Assembly (NCBI RefSeq): GCF_007828035.1
Contig: NZ_VITV01000009.1
Coordinates: 1-64,000, forward strand
Reading direction: 5' to 3'
Origin: Nitrospirillum amazonense
Lineage (GTDB): Bacteria; Pseudomonadota; Alphaproteobacteria; Azospirillales; Azospirillaceae
Length of the DNA stretch: 64,000 nt
The notes beneath the pieces were generated by a model. That model saw only the letters and a program-made list of their open reading frames with translations. It did not search any database and was not told the DNA's origin. Each line of letters begins with the position of its first letter. The stretch's first letter is position 1. Made by a program: the position numbers and the translations under genes. Shown in pieces: positions 1-10,142 of this stretch.

Positions 1-330
1 CTGCTGTACCCCGTCAGGCTGGCGCTGGTGCCATAGGTCTTGCTCGCCCCGCTGGCCGTGATGGTCAACGCCGCCGGGTTCACCGTCAGCGTGCCATCGG
101 CGTAGCTCACCGAGTAATTGCTGAGCCCCGTGCCCGTGGCGCCGCTGGCAACAATGCTGTAGTTGCCTACCGACGCCGCCGTGCCGGACCCGCTGGATGC
201 GAGCGTCACCGCGCTGATGCTGTCGCCGTTCACCAGCCCGCTGCTGCTATAGCCCGTCAGGCTGGCGCTAGTGCCGTAGGTCTTCGTCGCGCCACTGGCC
301 GTGATCGTCAGCGCCGCCGGGGTCACCGTC
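1..330 (-). repeat. MBG-type tandem repeats of the adhesin (start of array, continues outside window)
   Basis: Two near-identical segments encode ITASGAxKTYGTSASLTGYS. They are offset by 243 bp (81 codons) and separated by a conserved SSGLVNGDSISAVTL spacer. MBG repeats are Ig-like modules common in the stalks of giant secreted adhesins. The array continues beyond the left edge, so its copy number cannot be read here. Confidence 0.75.
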
Positions 331-3300
331 AGCGTGCCGGAGGACGAGAACTGGTAGACACCGCCGGAATAGCTGGCGCCACCCAGGCCAAGCAGGCTGT
401 AGGAACCAACGGCGGAGCGAGCCTCGCTCGTGGTCCAGACCATGCCGGAGGTGGATAGGCCACTGCCGACGCTGCGGCCCAGCTGATCATAGGCACTGGA
501 GGTGGTCGCCGTGACGGTGGCGGCGCCATAGACGCCGCTACCCGAACCGGTGATCACGATGTAGGGCAGCGACTTCAAAAGCGGATAGGGTGAGCCATTG
601 AACCAATCCGTCGTGCTGAACACGGACTGCGCTATGGGCCCGCTGGTCAGCCAGGCGGTGGTGGCCAAGCCGGTGGCGTCCGCGGCCGTGCCCGTGCCAC
701 CACCGATGCCCACGGTCATGCCCGACGTGGTCGTGTCCCAATAGCTGGTGGTCACCGCGTTCTGGTTGTCGCCCAGGAAGGCCCCGACGGAAACCGCGGA
801 CGGGCCCGCCGTGACACTGCCGGTGGAGTAGCTGTTGGCGATCAGGCCCTGATTGACGCCCGCCAACCCGCCAATGGCCGTGCCGCCGGCGGTGCCGCTG
901 GCCACGGAGACGTTGACCATGGCGTAGCTGTTGCTGACGGTGCCCGCGACCTGGCCAACCAGGCCGCCGATGTTCAGCACACCGCTGCCAGCGGAGATGG
1001 TGCCGGTGGCGAAGCTGCCGGACAGAAAGCCGGAATTGATGCCCACCAGGCCGCCCACCTGCTGCGCGGCGAAGCCGACCTGAAGGGTGACGGCGGCACC
1101 GCTGTTCACCACGGTGCCGCTCATGAATCCGAACAGGCCGCCCATGTAGGAGACCGCCCCGGAGGCGATGAGGGTGCCACTGGCATAGACATTGCTGACG
1201 GTCGCGACGCTTTCGCCCGCGACGATGCCGACGTCGTTGGGGGCGTCGACGTTGATGCGGGCACCCAGTACGCTCAAATTGCGAATGGTGCCGTTGTTGT
1301 AGCTGATCAGGCCGACGTTGTTGGAAACGGTGTTGTTGATGGTGAGGCCGACGATGCTGTGGCCAAAGCCATCGAACGTGCCGTTGAACAAGGTCGGGCT
1401 GTTGTTCGAGTTGGCGGTATTGAGGCCCAGGGGCACGAAGCCGGCGGAACTCCACAGGCCACCGGCCTGTGCCAGCTCACCCATCGTGATGTTGGCGCCC
1501 AGGATATAGTTGGCCGTCATGGCCAGGTTGATCAGCTGCAACTCGTGGGCGTTGTTGATGACCGTGCCGTATTCCATGCGCAGCAGCGGGCGGGTGTAGC
1601 CGCTGACCATGTACCAGGTGTTGGCGAGGTCGAAACCGCTGTAGGTAGCCGACGCGTAGGCCGCGGTGCCGCTGACGTTGGTGGCGCTGAACGTCCCCGT
1701 CCCGCCGCCATAGCCTACGGTCTGGCCGCTGCTGGCGCCATCCCAATAGGCGCCCGCGACCAAACCGTCATTGCCGCCGGCGAACGCCCCAATGGACCCC
1801 ACGCCGGTCCCTGCCGTCACCACGCCGCTGGCATAGGCCAGGGAAACCCGGCCGGCGTTATATCCCACCAGCCCGCCCACGTCCGCCGCGTTGGCGCCGG
1901 CGGTGACGTCGGCGGTGGCATAGGCCACGCTGATGGTGCCGGTGTTCCCGCCGACCAACCCGCCCACATACTGGGCGCCGCTGCCGGCCGTGACGGTGCC
2001 GGTGGCATAGGCGCTGAGGATGGTGCCGGCGTTGCTGCCGGCCAGTAGCGCGACGTTGCCGCCGCCGCCCACCACCGTGCCGTTGTAGACACCCACGCTC
2101 TGCACGACGCCGCCTGTGCCGATGGCGCTGAACAGCGCCATGTTGCTGGCCGCGGCGTTGGCCATGACCAGGTTGTTGACGGCATGGCCCTGGCCGTTCA
2201 GCGTGCCCGTGAAACTGCCTGGGCTGGCGTTGTTGCCACTGGTGCTGAAGCCGATGGGCAGGAAGCCGGTGGCCGTCGCCCACAAGCCGGCCGTGCTGGT
2301 GGCTTCACTGACGTCAATATCGCGCCCCAGCGTGTAGGTCGCCGTCAGGTCCAGGTTCACCAGTTCCAACTGGTGGGCGTTCACGACGGTGGTGTTGTAC
2401 TCCGCCCTCAGGAAGGGCCGGGTGTAGCCATCGACCATGTACCAGACGCTGGTGAAGTCGAAGGCCGCGTAGGTGGCGCTGAGATAAACCGAGGAGCCGC
2501 TGATGCCCGTGACCGAGGCGCTGCCGGTATTGGCGCCATAGCCCACGGTCAGGCCGGTGGTGCCCGTGTCCCAATAGCCCGACACCGCGCCGTCGTTCTG
2601 GCCCACCAGGCCGCCTATCACGGTGGTGCCCTGGCCCGCGAGGACGCTGCCCGTGGCATAGGTCGCAGTGATGGTTCCGGTGTTGGCGCCGGCCAGGCCG
2701 CCCACGGCGGTGCCGGCGCTGCCGACCAGGATGCTGCCAATGGCGTAGGCGCCGGTCACCTGACCGGCGTTGGCGCCGACCAGGCCGCCGACATCCACCG
2801 CGCCGGCACCGGCGATGATCGAGGCGGTGCCGTAGCCGCCGTTGACGACGCCCGCGGTAGTGACGGTTCCGGCCAGGCCACCGACATACTGCGCGGCGCT
2901 GCCGACGGTAACGGTGCCGCCGCCATAACTGGCCGTGACCAGCCCCGCCTCATACCCGACCAGGCCGCCGACGGCCTGCGCCCCGCTGCCCACCTGGACG
3001 ATGCCGATACCGTCGCTGGCGCTGATGGTCCCGGCGTCATAGCCCACGGCGCCGCCTACGGACTGCGCGCCATCACCGACAATGACGGCACTGATGGCGT
3101 GGCTGTTGGCGACGGTGGCGCTGTTGTAGCCGACGATGCCACCCACACTCTGGGCCGCCACGGCCGACACGGTGCCGCCCGTGTACGCCGCCGTGATGAG
3201 ACCGGCATTCACGCCGGCGACCCCGCCGAGGCGCTGGGCGCCCGACGCCGCCAGAATCGTGCCGTTGGTCTGGACGCCGCTGATGGTGCCGCTGTTCTGC

Positions 3301-6300
3301 CCGGCGACCAGGCCGACGCCGCTGACGGCGCCGACGCTGATCCTGGCGTTCGTCAGCGTCAGGTTGGTGACCGTGCCGCCGGCACCGATGTCGCTGAACA
3401 GGCCGATGTTGTCGCTGGCGGCACTGACAATGGTCATGCCACTGATGCTGTAGCCTCGGCCGTTCAGCGTGCCGGTAAAAGCGGTGGGGCTGGCGTTGCC
3501 GCCGGCGGACGTGATGCCGATGGGGGCGAAGCCGGTGGCCGTGTTCCACAAGCCCGAAGTCAGCGCCAACTCCGCCATCGTGATGTTGGCGCCCAGGACG
3601 TAGCTTCCGCCCGGGTTGGCGCCCATCAGTTCAAGCTGGTGGGCGTTGATGATGGTGGTCCGGGCTTCCGCCTTCAGGAAGGGCCGGGTATAGCCGTCCA
3701 CCATGTACCAGGTGGAGGTGAAGTCGAAACCGCTGTAGGTCGCGGAGGCATAGGCGGCGGTGCCACTGACCCCCGTGGCGGAAAAAGAGCCGGCCGAACT
3801 GGTCCCATAGGCGTTCGTCTGGTTGGTGGAGACCGTGTCCCAGAAGCTGGTCATCACCGTGCCGGAGGTCATCCTGCCGACCAGACCGCCCACGCTGACG
3901 CCCGCTGCCGCTGACACCGACCCGCTGGCCCAGCTCTGGGCGATCGTGGGGATGACGGTGCCGCTGACGGCGTTCTCGCCCACCAGGCCACCAACGCCGT
4001 TGGATAGGGTACCGGCCCTGACGGCCCCCGTCGCGTAGGCGCCCCTGATCAGGCTGCCATAGTTGCGACCGGCGAGGCCGCCGATATCAGTGCCCGCCGT
4101 GCCGGCGATGACCGTGCCGGTGGCATAGCTGCCCAGCACGGATGAGGAGGTGAGGTTGAATGCCTCCGACGCCCCGACCAAGCCGCCGACGTAGAAGGCG
4201 GTCCGGCCAACCGACACCGTGCCGGTGGCATAGCTGCCGCTGATGATGCCGTTCTGCTCGTGGCCGAGCAGCCCGCCGATATACTGCGCCATGGTGCCGA
4301 CACCCGTGGCCGCCCCGACCGACAGGTTGCCCGTGGCGTAGCTGTCGGCGATGAGCGCGGACGCCGAACCGGCCGTGGTTTGGGAGTTCACCCCGACCAA
4401 GCCACCGAAATACTGGTTGCCGGTGCCGGTGGCGGTGATCGTTCCGGTGGCATAACTACCGCTGACGGTGCCTGAGTTGGAACCGACCAGGCCACCGATG
4501 CGCGCCGCGGCACTCGACAGCAGTATATTGCCGGTGGCGTAGCTGCCCAGGATTGAGCCAAAGGTGTTGACGCCGACCAAGCCGCCGACATATTGCGCGC
4601 CGCTGCTGCCGGTGCTGACGCCGCCGGTGGCGTAGGAATTGACCAGCGTCATGGTATTGGCGTCGCCCACCAACCCGCCGATACGCTGGTTGAAGGAGGA
4701 GAGGCTGAAGCCGCCAGTGGCATAGCTGCCGCTGATATAGGACTGGGCCGAGACCTGCCCCGCCAGGCCGCCGACCGCCGTCACCGACAGGCCGTTCAGG
4801 AAGCTGACACCGGAATAACTGTTCAGGATGGTGCCGCCCGACATATAGCCGACCAGCCCCCCCACGCCCGTGGTCTTGGAGACAAAGACCACGCCGGTGG
4901 CGTAGCTGTTGGTGACGGTGCCGGATAACTTGCCGGCCAGCATGCCCCAGCCGGTGACCTGGGTCCCCGACGAGGAGTTGATCATCGTGCCGTTCACCAG
5001 CCCCAGGTTGGCGACCGAGCCGGCGGGACCGATGCTGGAGAACAGACCGACGCCGTGGGATGTGGTCGCCCTCAGGGTCAGATTGCTGATGGTGTAGCCC
5101 TGGCCGTCCAGCGAACCGGTGAAGACCGTGGGGGAGGCATTGCCCCCCACCGTCGTGAACCCGATGGGGGTGAAGCCGCTGGTGGACCAAAGACCGCCCT
5201 GGACAGTGGTGCCGCTCATGTCCAGGTTTTTACCCAGGACATAGGATGCCGTCGGGTCCACGCCCATCAGCTGCAGCTGATGGGCGTTGGTGATGGTGGT
5301 GGCGTATTCGCTGCGCAGGAACGGGCGGGTCCGGCCGTCGACCTCATACCAGTCGTTGCTGAAATCAAAGCCGACATAAGTGGCGGTGGTCAGCGTGTTC
5401 GCGGCGATGGCCGTGGCGGACACCGTGCCGGTATTGCTGCCGTAGGCCACGGACAGGCCGCTGGTCGCCGTGTCCCAGAAGCCGACCGTCACCAGGCCGG
5501 CATTGGAACCGACGAAGCCGCCGATGTTGGTGGTGCCGGCGCCGGCGGTGATGGACCCGGTGGCATAGGCGGCGCTGATGGTGCCGGCGTTATAGCCGGC
5601 CAGGCCCCCCACGCTGTCGGACGTGGTGCCAACCGACATGGGGCCGATGGCATAGACGGCACTGACGGTGTTGGCGGTGTCGCCATATCCCAGCAGGCCG
5701 CCGACATACTGAACCCCGCCGCCGGCGGAGATGGTCTCACTGGCGTAGCTCTGGGTGATCAGCGCGTCGCTGTAGCCGACCAGGCCTCCCACGCGGTTGC
5801 CACCGTCGCCAACGGTCAGACTGCTGTCGGCGTAGCTGCCGGAAACCGTGCCGCCGCCGACCCAGCCGGCCAGGCCGCCAACCGCCGTGGCGGCCGAGCC
5901 GGCCGTGACGGCACCGGAGACGGAGCTGTTGGCGATGAGACCCGCCGTTTGGGCGCCCACCAGCCCGCCCACGTTGGACACGCCGCTGCCGACGGAAACG
6001 ATCACGGCGGCGGAGGAAGCCGTGACGGTGCCGCTGTTGCCGCCAATCAGGCCGCCCACGGCGCTGGCGCCATCGCCGGCGGTAACGGTGCCGGAGGCGG
6101 CGACATTGCGCACCGTGCCCTGGTTCTGGCCGGCCAGAAGGCCAAGGTTGGCGCCCGTGCCGCCAAACAGCTTTCCGCCGGACAGCGTCAGGTTCTGCAC
6201 CAGGCCGCCACCGCCGATGACGCTGAGCAGACCCAGGTTGCCTGCACTACCCCCGGCGGCATTGACGGTCAGGCCGGTGATCGTGTGCCCAAGCCCCTCC

Positions 6301-7973
6301 AGCGTGCCGGTGAAGGCGGTGGGCGACGCGTTGTTGCCCGTGGCGCTGTAGCCGATGGGCGTCCACGCGCCGGTCAGCGCCAGGTCGCTGGTCAGCGCGT
6401 AATTGCCGCTGCCAGTGATGGCGGCCAGGGCCGCCGCCGACGTGACCAGGGTATAGGCCGTGCTGTTGACCGTCAGGCTGGTGGTCAGCGACACCGGGGC
6501 GGCGACCCGGAACACCCCGCCGCTGCCGCCGTCGTTGGTCAGAACCACCAGGCTGGTGCCCGACAGGGCGGCGTTGATGGATACGCCGTGATAGGCGTCC
6601 AGCGTCAGGCTGTTGGCCGAGGACCAGGTGATGCCGGCATTGACCGCGATGTCGCCCAGGCCGCTGGCCTTGGTGACCCCGCCGGCGGTGACGCCGGTGT
6701 ACCCCACGCTGGTGTTGGTGGTCTGCAACGTGACGCTGCCGCTGGCCAGCGCCGTCTGGATGGCGGCGGCATAGGCGGCGTTCACCGTCAGGTCGACGGG
6801 GTCCAGCAGCCAGGTGCCGCCCTTGCCCTTGGGCGCCCCCACATCCACCGTCGCCCCATCGAAGGCCAGCGTGTGGCCGGATGTCTCAATGGCGCCGCCG
6901 TCGCCCCACAAGCTGCCACCCCGGGCCAGCAGGACACCGTGGGCGGCGGTGTCCTGGCTGTTGACCGTGACCGACCCGCCCTTGCCTTTCTCCGTGGCCG
7001 AAGCGTCGATGCGGCTGGCGGCATCCACGGTGACGGAGGCCGTCTCCGCCGTTCCCACCGCGACCGTGCCGCCGCCGGTGGCGCCCTTGGCGCTCAGCGT
7101 GGCGCCCTGCAGGGTGATGGGGCCGTTGGCGTCCAGGACCAGCTTGCCGCCCTCGCGGGTGAGGGAGTCGGCCTCGATAACGCCGGTGGCCTTGATGACG
7201 CCGCCGGCCAGGATGTTCAGTGCCTGGGCCGTGAGGTAGACGGTGCCGCCGGGCGCCCGGATGATGCCGCCCGCCTCGATCTGCGCCTCGACCGTGGCGG
7301 GATCCACCTTGAGGGGCGCGCCGCCGTCCGGCGTCAGCGTGACGGTCTCACCCGCCGCCAGGACCACGGACCCCAGTTGCGCCTGGATCAGGCCCAGGTT
7401 TCGGATCTGCGCCGCTAGCAGCACCACCGAGCCATTACGGGCGGTGATAGTGCCGCCATTGACCACCGAGCCGGTGGCCGATCCCCGGTTGAAAACCAGC
7501 CGGCCCTTCTGGAAATCCTCATCCGCGATGTCCATGGTCGACGCGACCAGGCCGCCCACGTCCACCGTGGCGCCACCGCCAAAGACCACGCCGCCGGGAT
7601 TGACCAGGATGACCGTGCCGGGCGCCTTGATCGCGCCCTCGATCAAGGAGGGATCGCCGCCGCGTACGCGGTTCAGCGTCATGGCCGAGCTGTTGGGCTG
7701 CTGGAAATTCACCGTGGCGCCGGCGCCCACGTTGAACTGCTGCCAACTGATGATGGCCTTGTCCGTCGATTGGGTGACGGTCATCACCGGACCGGTGGAA
7801 CTGATGCCCGCCGTGCCGGCCTGGACCTGTCCACCCGTAGGCAATGTGCCCGGTGCCGGCGTGCCCGCCATGGCCGGCAGGGTCAGCGCCTGCATCACCG
7901 ACAGCACGGCGGTGCATCCCAGCAGCCTGGCGCGCAGGGGAAGGCGGAACGGAAGCGCGGAGCGGCTGGCCAT
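1..7973 (-). CDS. Two-partner secretion adhesin TpsA, filamentous haemagglutinin type (3' end outside window)
   Basis: The frame stays open for at least 2,657 codons and runs off the left edge. It starts at an ATG at 7973 behind a GAGGAGG ribosome site. Residues 1-37 look like a signal peptide ending in PAMAG. Residues about 45-165 form the TPS secretion domain (ISWQQFNVGAGATVNF, then NPGGVVFGGGATVDVGG). After a Gly/Thr-rich beta-helix comes a long stretch of GLUG motifs of the form VGGLVGxNxGxIxxxYATG in five large modules. MBG repeats (KTYGTSASLTGYS) reach the window edge. Proteins of this family are exported through their TpsB partner and act as large adhesins in attachment or biofilm. The partner gene is 17 bp upstream in the same operon. 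Ligand and C-terminus are unknown. Long open frames on the opposite strand here are artefacts of the GC-rich repeats. Confidence 0.9.
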   Translation of the reverse strand, partial: MASRSALPFRLPLRARLLGCTAVLSVMQALTLPAMAGTPAPGTLPTGGQVQAGTAGISSTGPVMTVTQSTDKAIISWQQFNVGAGATVNFQQPNSSAMTLNRVRGGDPSLIEGAIKAPGTVILVNPGGVVFGGGATVDVGGLVASTMDIADEDFQKGRLVFNRGSATGSVVNGGTITARNGSVVLLAAQIRNLGLIQAQLGSVVLAAGETVTLTPDGGAPLKVDPATVEAQIEAGGIIRAPGGTVYLTAQALNILAGGVIKATGVIEADSLTREGGKLVLDANGPITLQGATLSAKGATGGGTVAVGTAETASVTVDAASRIDASATEKGKGGSVTVNSQDTAAHGVLLARGGSLWGDGGAIETSGHTLAFDGATVDVGAPKGKGGTWLLDPVDLTVNAAYAAAIQTALASGSVTLQTTNTSVGYTGVTAGGVTKASGLGDIAVNAGITWSSANSLTLDAYHGVSINAALSGTSLVVLTNDGGSGGVFRVAAPVSLTTSLTVNSTAYTLVTSAAALAAITGSGNYALTSDLALTGAWTPIGYSATGNNASPTAFTGTLEGLGHTITGLTVNAAGGSAGNLGLLSVIGGGGLVQNLTLSGGKLFGGTGANLGLLAGQNQGTVRNVAASGTVTAGDGASAVGGLIGGNSGTVTASSAAVIVSVGSGVSNVGGLVGAQTAGLIANSSVSGAVTAGSAATAVGGLAGWVGGGTVSGSYADSSLTVGDGGNRVGGLVGYSDALITQSYASETISAGGGVQYVGGLLGYGDTANTVSAVYAIGPMSVGTTSDSVGGLAGYNAGTISAAYATGSITAGAGTTNIGGFVGSNAGLVTVGFWDTATSGLSVAYGSNTGTVSATAIAANTLTTATYVGFDFSNDWYEVDGRTRPFLRSEYATTITNAHQLQLMGVDPTASYVLGKNLDMSGTTVQGGLWSTSGFTPIGFTTVGGNASPTVFTGSLDGQGYTISNLTLRATTSHGVGLFSSIGPAGSVANLGLVNGTMINSSSGTQVTGWGMLAGKLSGTVTNSYATGVVFVSKTTGVGGLVGYMSGGTILNSYSGVSFLNGLSVTAVGGLAGQVSAQSYISGSYATGGFSLSSFNQRIGGLVGDANTMTLVNSYATGGVSTGSSGAQYVGGLVGVNTFGSILGSYATGNILLSSAAARIGGLVGSNSGTVSGSYATGTITATGTGNQYFGGLVGVNSQTTAGSASALIADSYATGNLSVGAATGVGTMAQYIGGLLGHEQNGIISGSYATGTVSVGRTAFYVGGLVGASEAFNLTSSSVLGSYATGTVIAGTAGTDIGGLAGRNYGSLIRGAYATGAVRAGTLSNGVGGLVGENAVSGTVIPTIAQSWASGSVSAAAGVSVGGLVGRMTSGTVMTSFWDTVSTNQTNAYGTSSAGSFSATGVSGTAAYASATYSGFDFTSTWYMVDGYTRPFLKAEARTTIINAHQLELMGANPGGSYVLGANITMAELALTSGLWNTATGFAPIGITSAGGNASPTAFTGTLNGRGYSISGMTIVSAASDNIGLFSDIGAGGTVTNLTLTNARISVGAVSGVGLVAGQNSGTISGVQTNGTILAASGAQRLGGVAGVNAGLITAAYTGGTVSAVAAQSVGGIVGYNSATVANSHAISAVIVGDGAQSVGGAVGYDAGTISASDGIGIVQVGSGAQAVGGLVGYEAGLVTASYGGGTVTVGSAAQYVGGLAGTVTTAGVVNGGYGTASIIAGAGAVDVGGLVGANAGQVTGAYAIGSILVGSAGTAVGGLAGANTGTITATYATGSVLAGQGTTVIGGLVGQNDGAVSGYWDTGTTGLTVGYGANTGSASVTGISGSSVYLSATYAAFDFTSVWYMVDGYTRPFLRAEYNTTVVNAHQLELVNLDLTATYTLGRDIDVSEATSTAGLWATATGFLPIGFSTSGNNASPGSFTGTLNGQGHAVNNLVMANAAASNMALFSAIGTGGVVQSVGVYNGTVVGGGGNVALLAGSNAGTILSAYATGTVTAGSGAQYVGGLVGGNTGTISVAYATADVTAGANAADVGGLVGYNAGRVSLAYASGVVTAGTGVGSIGAFAGGNDGLVAGAYWDGASSGQTVGYGGGTGTFSATNVSGTAAYASATYSGFDLANTWYMVSGYTRPLLRMEYGTVINNAHELQLINLAMTANYILGANITMGELAQAGGLWSSAGFVPLGLNTANSNNSPTLFNGTFDGFGHSIVGLTINNTVSNNVGLISYNNGTIRNLSVLGARINVDAPNDVGIVAGESVATVSNVYASGTLIASGAVSYMGGLFGFMSGTVVNSGAAVTLQVGFAAQQVGGLVGINSGFLSGSFATGTISAGSGVLNIGGLVGQVAGTVSNSYAMVNVSVASGTAGGTAIGGLAGVNQGLIANSYSTGSVTAGPSAVSVGAFLGDNQNAVTTSYWDTTTSGMTVGIGGGTGTAADATGLATTAWLTSGPIAQSVFSTTDWFNGSPYPLLKSLPYIVITGSGSGVYGAATVTATTSSAYDQLGRSVGSGLSTSGMVWTTSEARSAVGSYSLLGLGGASYSGGVYQFSSSGTLTVTPAALTITASGATKTYGTSASLTGYSSSGLVNGDSISAVTLASSGSGTAASVGNYSIVASGATGTGLSNYSVSYADGTLTVNPAALTITASGASKTYGTSASLTGYS
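600..6430 (-). repeat. Five tandem GLUG-rich modules inside the adhesin
   Basis: Five diverged modules lie roughly at 6430-5300, 5300-3660, 3660-2410, 2410-1560 and 1560-600. Modules 2-5 open with an AHQLxLM-xxYxLGxNI-type segment ending in GLWxTxGFxPIG, and the first opens with a shorter version. A block of VGGLVG/SYATG motifs of variable number follows, then a YWDTxTSGxTVGYG-like closing element. The strings GGCATAG and CCGCCGA recur on the + strand because of these motifs. Variable motif number per module suggests growth and shrinkage by recombination. Confidence 0.8.
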
Positions 7974-7990
7974 TATTCCTCCTCGGCCCC

Positions 7991-9691
7991 CTAGACCGAC
8001 AATACCACTTGCATCCAGGCCCGCAGTTCGCGCCGCCGGCCATCCAGATCCAGGTTTTGGGCGGTGCGCCCAGCGTCGGAACCGATGCGGTGGGCGACGG
8101 TGGCCTTCATCTGCACGTTGCCGGCCGGCGTCCACTGAACGCTGGCGCCAACCCCCTGCAGGAAGTAGTGGTTGTGCGGCGAGCCCACACCCTCCCAGCC
8201 GCCCCAGGTTTCCTTGTGCTGCTCCACCCAGCCGCCGTCCCAGAAGGCGGAAAAGCGGATACTGGTGGACACCTGCTGCCCCACCTCCAGGTTCAGCATG
8301 GCACCCTGGTCGCCGCCGCCCTGGTTCAGGGGATAGGCCCGCACGCCGGTGGGCCCACCCAGGGAAAACTGTTCGGAACTGTTGAGGTTCTTGGACGCGA
8401 CCTGCGCCGCCAGGGTGGCCAGCATGTCCCCGCCCCGCCACAGGGCCTGGGCACGGCTGACCGACGCGCTGGCCTTGACATAGTGGCCCTGGGTGCGGGC
8501 GGTGGCCTGATCGATGGCCTGGTTGGCAGCGTTGTGCGAAAGGTCGACGTTGCCCGCCTTGACCTGCACATCGAAGGTGAAGGCGCCGCCACCCTGCCAA
8601 TCATCGCGCATCAGCCGGTGGGCGGCCAAGGTCAACGCACCCAGCCTGTTGGACGCCGTAACCACGTCGGCCAACTTGTCGCTGGTCCATTTATGCTCCA
8701 GACCGAACGCCAGGTTCACCGGTGCCGCGGAGCTGCGCAGCGCCAGCCAGCGCAGGGTCAGGGCGGCCGTTTGCGCGTCACCGGCCGGCGTGCTGGCGTT
8801 GATGTCTTCCGGCACGTCGTATTGCAGCACTGCGCCGCTAGCCTCCAGCCACAGGCCTTCGTGCCAGATGGGCGCCCCGACCAGCATCTGGCCGTATTTC
8901 GACGACTGGCTGGCCTGGCCGGTGACGGCAACTTGGTCGCCGATGCCCGCCGCGTCCGTCATGGTGACGATGGCCAGGCCGCGCGTGCCGCCGATTTCAC
9001 GCGGTGCGTTGTTGTCGACCAGAGCGGTGGCCGTCAGCAGCGGCGGCTCACGCATCTTGAGGTGGACGTCGGTCGTCCCCTCCTCCGCGCCGGCATCCAG
9101 CACGCCCAGCGCCTGCATGCCCGGGATCAGGCCCAGGTTGGACACGCCGGTGGCGACCGCGCTGGGCCGCAGCGGATCGCCTTGCGGGTTCTGGGCGAAG
9201 ATGAAATCCGCCGCCTGGTCGGCATCCAGGCGGACGTCGCTGGAGGGGTCGACGAGCACCCGCCCCATGCGCGCTTCCAGCACCTGGATGGTGACGACCC
9301 CGCCTTCCAGGTCCTGGCGCGGCAGGACGGCACGGGCCAGCAGGTCGTGCTGCGCGTAATAGCGGCTAATGCGGGCCGCCGCCTCACGCAGATCGCCCAA
9401 GGTGCAGTCGCGCCCGACATAGGACGTCAACTGATCCCGCAATTCAGCTTCGGGAATGAGGGTGGCGATGATGTGAAAGCCGGTGACGTGCACCGTCTCA
9501 CCCGCCTTCAGGAATTCACCCTCGGCGGTGGGGGGCGCCAGATCGGGCAGAGCGGGGGCCTGCGGTGCTGCGCGCGGAATGTTGCGCTCAACATCGCGCA
9601 GGATCTGGCCGGCATCCTGAGCGTGAGACCGCTTGGCCATCGCCAAGGGAACCAGGGCCGTCGCGGCAAGCAACGTTCTCAGTATCCGCAA
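7991..9691 (-). CDS. TpsB outer-membrane translocator (ShlB/FhaC/HecB family)
   Basis: This is a protein of 566 residues. It has a signal-peptide-like N-terminus, a POTRA region (about 60-215, containing VHVTGFHIIATLIPEAEL and VTIQVLEARMGRVLV), and a C-terminal Omp85-type barrel with the FxLGGPTGVRAYP motif. It would secrete the adjacent adhesin across the outer membrane by the type Vb route. The start chosen is TTG at 9691, because the first ATG in frame (9640) would remove the signal peptide; no strong ribosome site is visible. The adhesin starts 17 bp after this stop, so the two are cotranscribed. The length is normal for the family. Confidence 0.92.
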   Translation of the reverse strand: MRILRTLLAATALVPLAMAKRSHAQDAGQILRDVERNIPRAAPQAPALPDLAPPTAEGEFLKAGETVHVTGFHIIATLIPEAELRDQLTSYVGRDCTLGDLREAAARISRYYAQHDLLARAVLPRQDLEGGVVTIQVLEARMGRVLVDPSSDVRLDADQAADFIFAQNPQGDPLRPSAVATGVSNLGLIPGMQALGVLDAGAEEGTTDVHLKMREPPLLTATALVDNNAPREIGGTRGLAIVTMTDAAGIGDQVAVTGQASQSSKYGQMLVGAPIWHEGLWLEASGAVLQYDVPEDINASTPAGDAQTAALTLRWLALRSSAAPVNLAFGLEHKWTSDKLADVVTASNRLGALTLAAHRLMRDDWQGGGAFTFDVQVKAGNVDLSHNAANQAIDQATARTQGHYVKASASVSRAQALWRGGDMLATLAAQVASKNLNSSEQFSLGGPTGVRAYPLNQGGGDQGAMLNLEVGQQVSTSIRFSAFWDGGWVEQHKETWGGWEGVGSPHNHYFLQGVGASVQWTPAGNVQMKATVAHRIGSDAGRTAQNLDLDGRRRELRAWMQVVLSV

Positions 9692-10142
9692 CTTGGCACC
9701 AAAATCTGATGAATATTATCGCTTGAGACCATAGGCCAGGTATCTTAATTAAACGTTTACGAGAATGATATTTCGCGGAAAATGCTTGCAAAATCCACTA
9801 TATGTGGGTCTCCGCCCGGCGCAAGCGCCGTCCTTACCTCTATCCCTAAGGTTAGGAACAAACACCGGAACCGAAGCGGCTCCGTGACAAATTAATTTCG
9901 CCCGGCCAAAGGCCGCAGCGAGACGAACACCAAGGGCCGTGCTTCCTATTGCCCGACCGATCAAACACCAATCAATTCCGCTGATTTCGTAAAGCCCATG
10001 CCTTCATGGCGCCGCCGCGACTCGCAGTTAGCGAATTCTCAAGCAGATTTGCAGCCTTTATAGGACACGGGACGAGCGCCCGGCACGCGCAAATGCCAGG
10101 GCGGCCGGGGCGGGCTGACGGTCGGCGTAAGTGCCGCAGGGG
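9692..10142. other. Intergenic region upstream of the two-partner secretion operon
   Basis: About 450 bp with lower GC than the flanks and no credible gene. It holds the adjacent palindromes TTAATTAA (9745-9752) and TAAACGTTTA (9750-9759), which sit 60 bp upstream of the TpsB start and could be a regulator site. I cannot assign a clear -35/-10 pair. The short open frames here lack ribosome sites and protein-like composition. Confidence 0.5.

Noticed and set aside
2184-7418. Long plus-strand open frames (576 and 787 codons) across the adhesin
   Set aside because: They are Gly/Ala/Asp-rich shadows of the GLUG motifs. The minus-strand frame gives a complete TPS domain and adhesin modules, with signal peptide and ribosome site.
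9749-9964. A 71-codon frame upstream of TpsB as a small gene
   Set aside because: No ribosome site, no recognisable domain, and it covers the likely promoter of the secretion operon.
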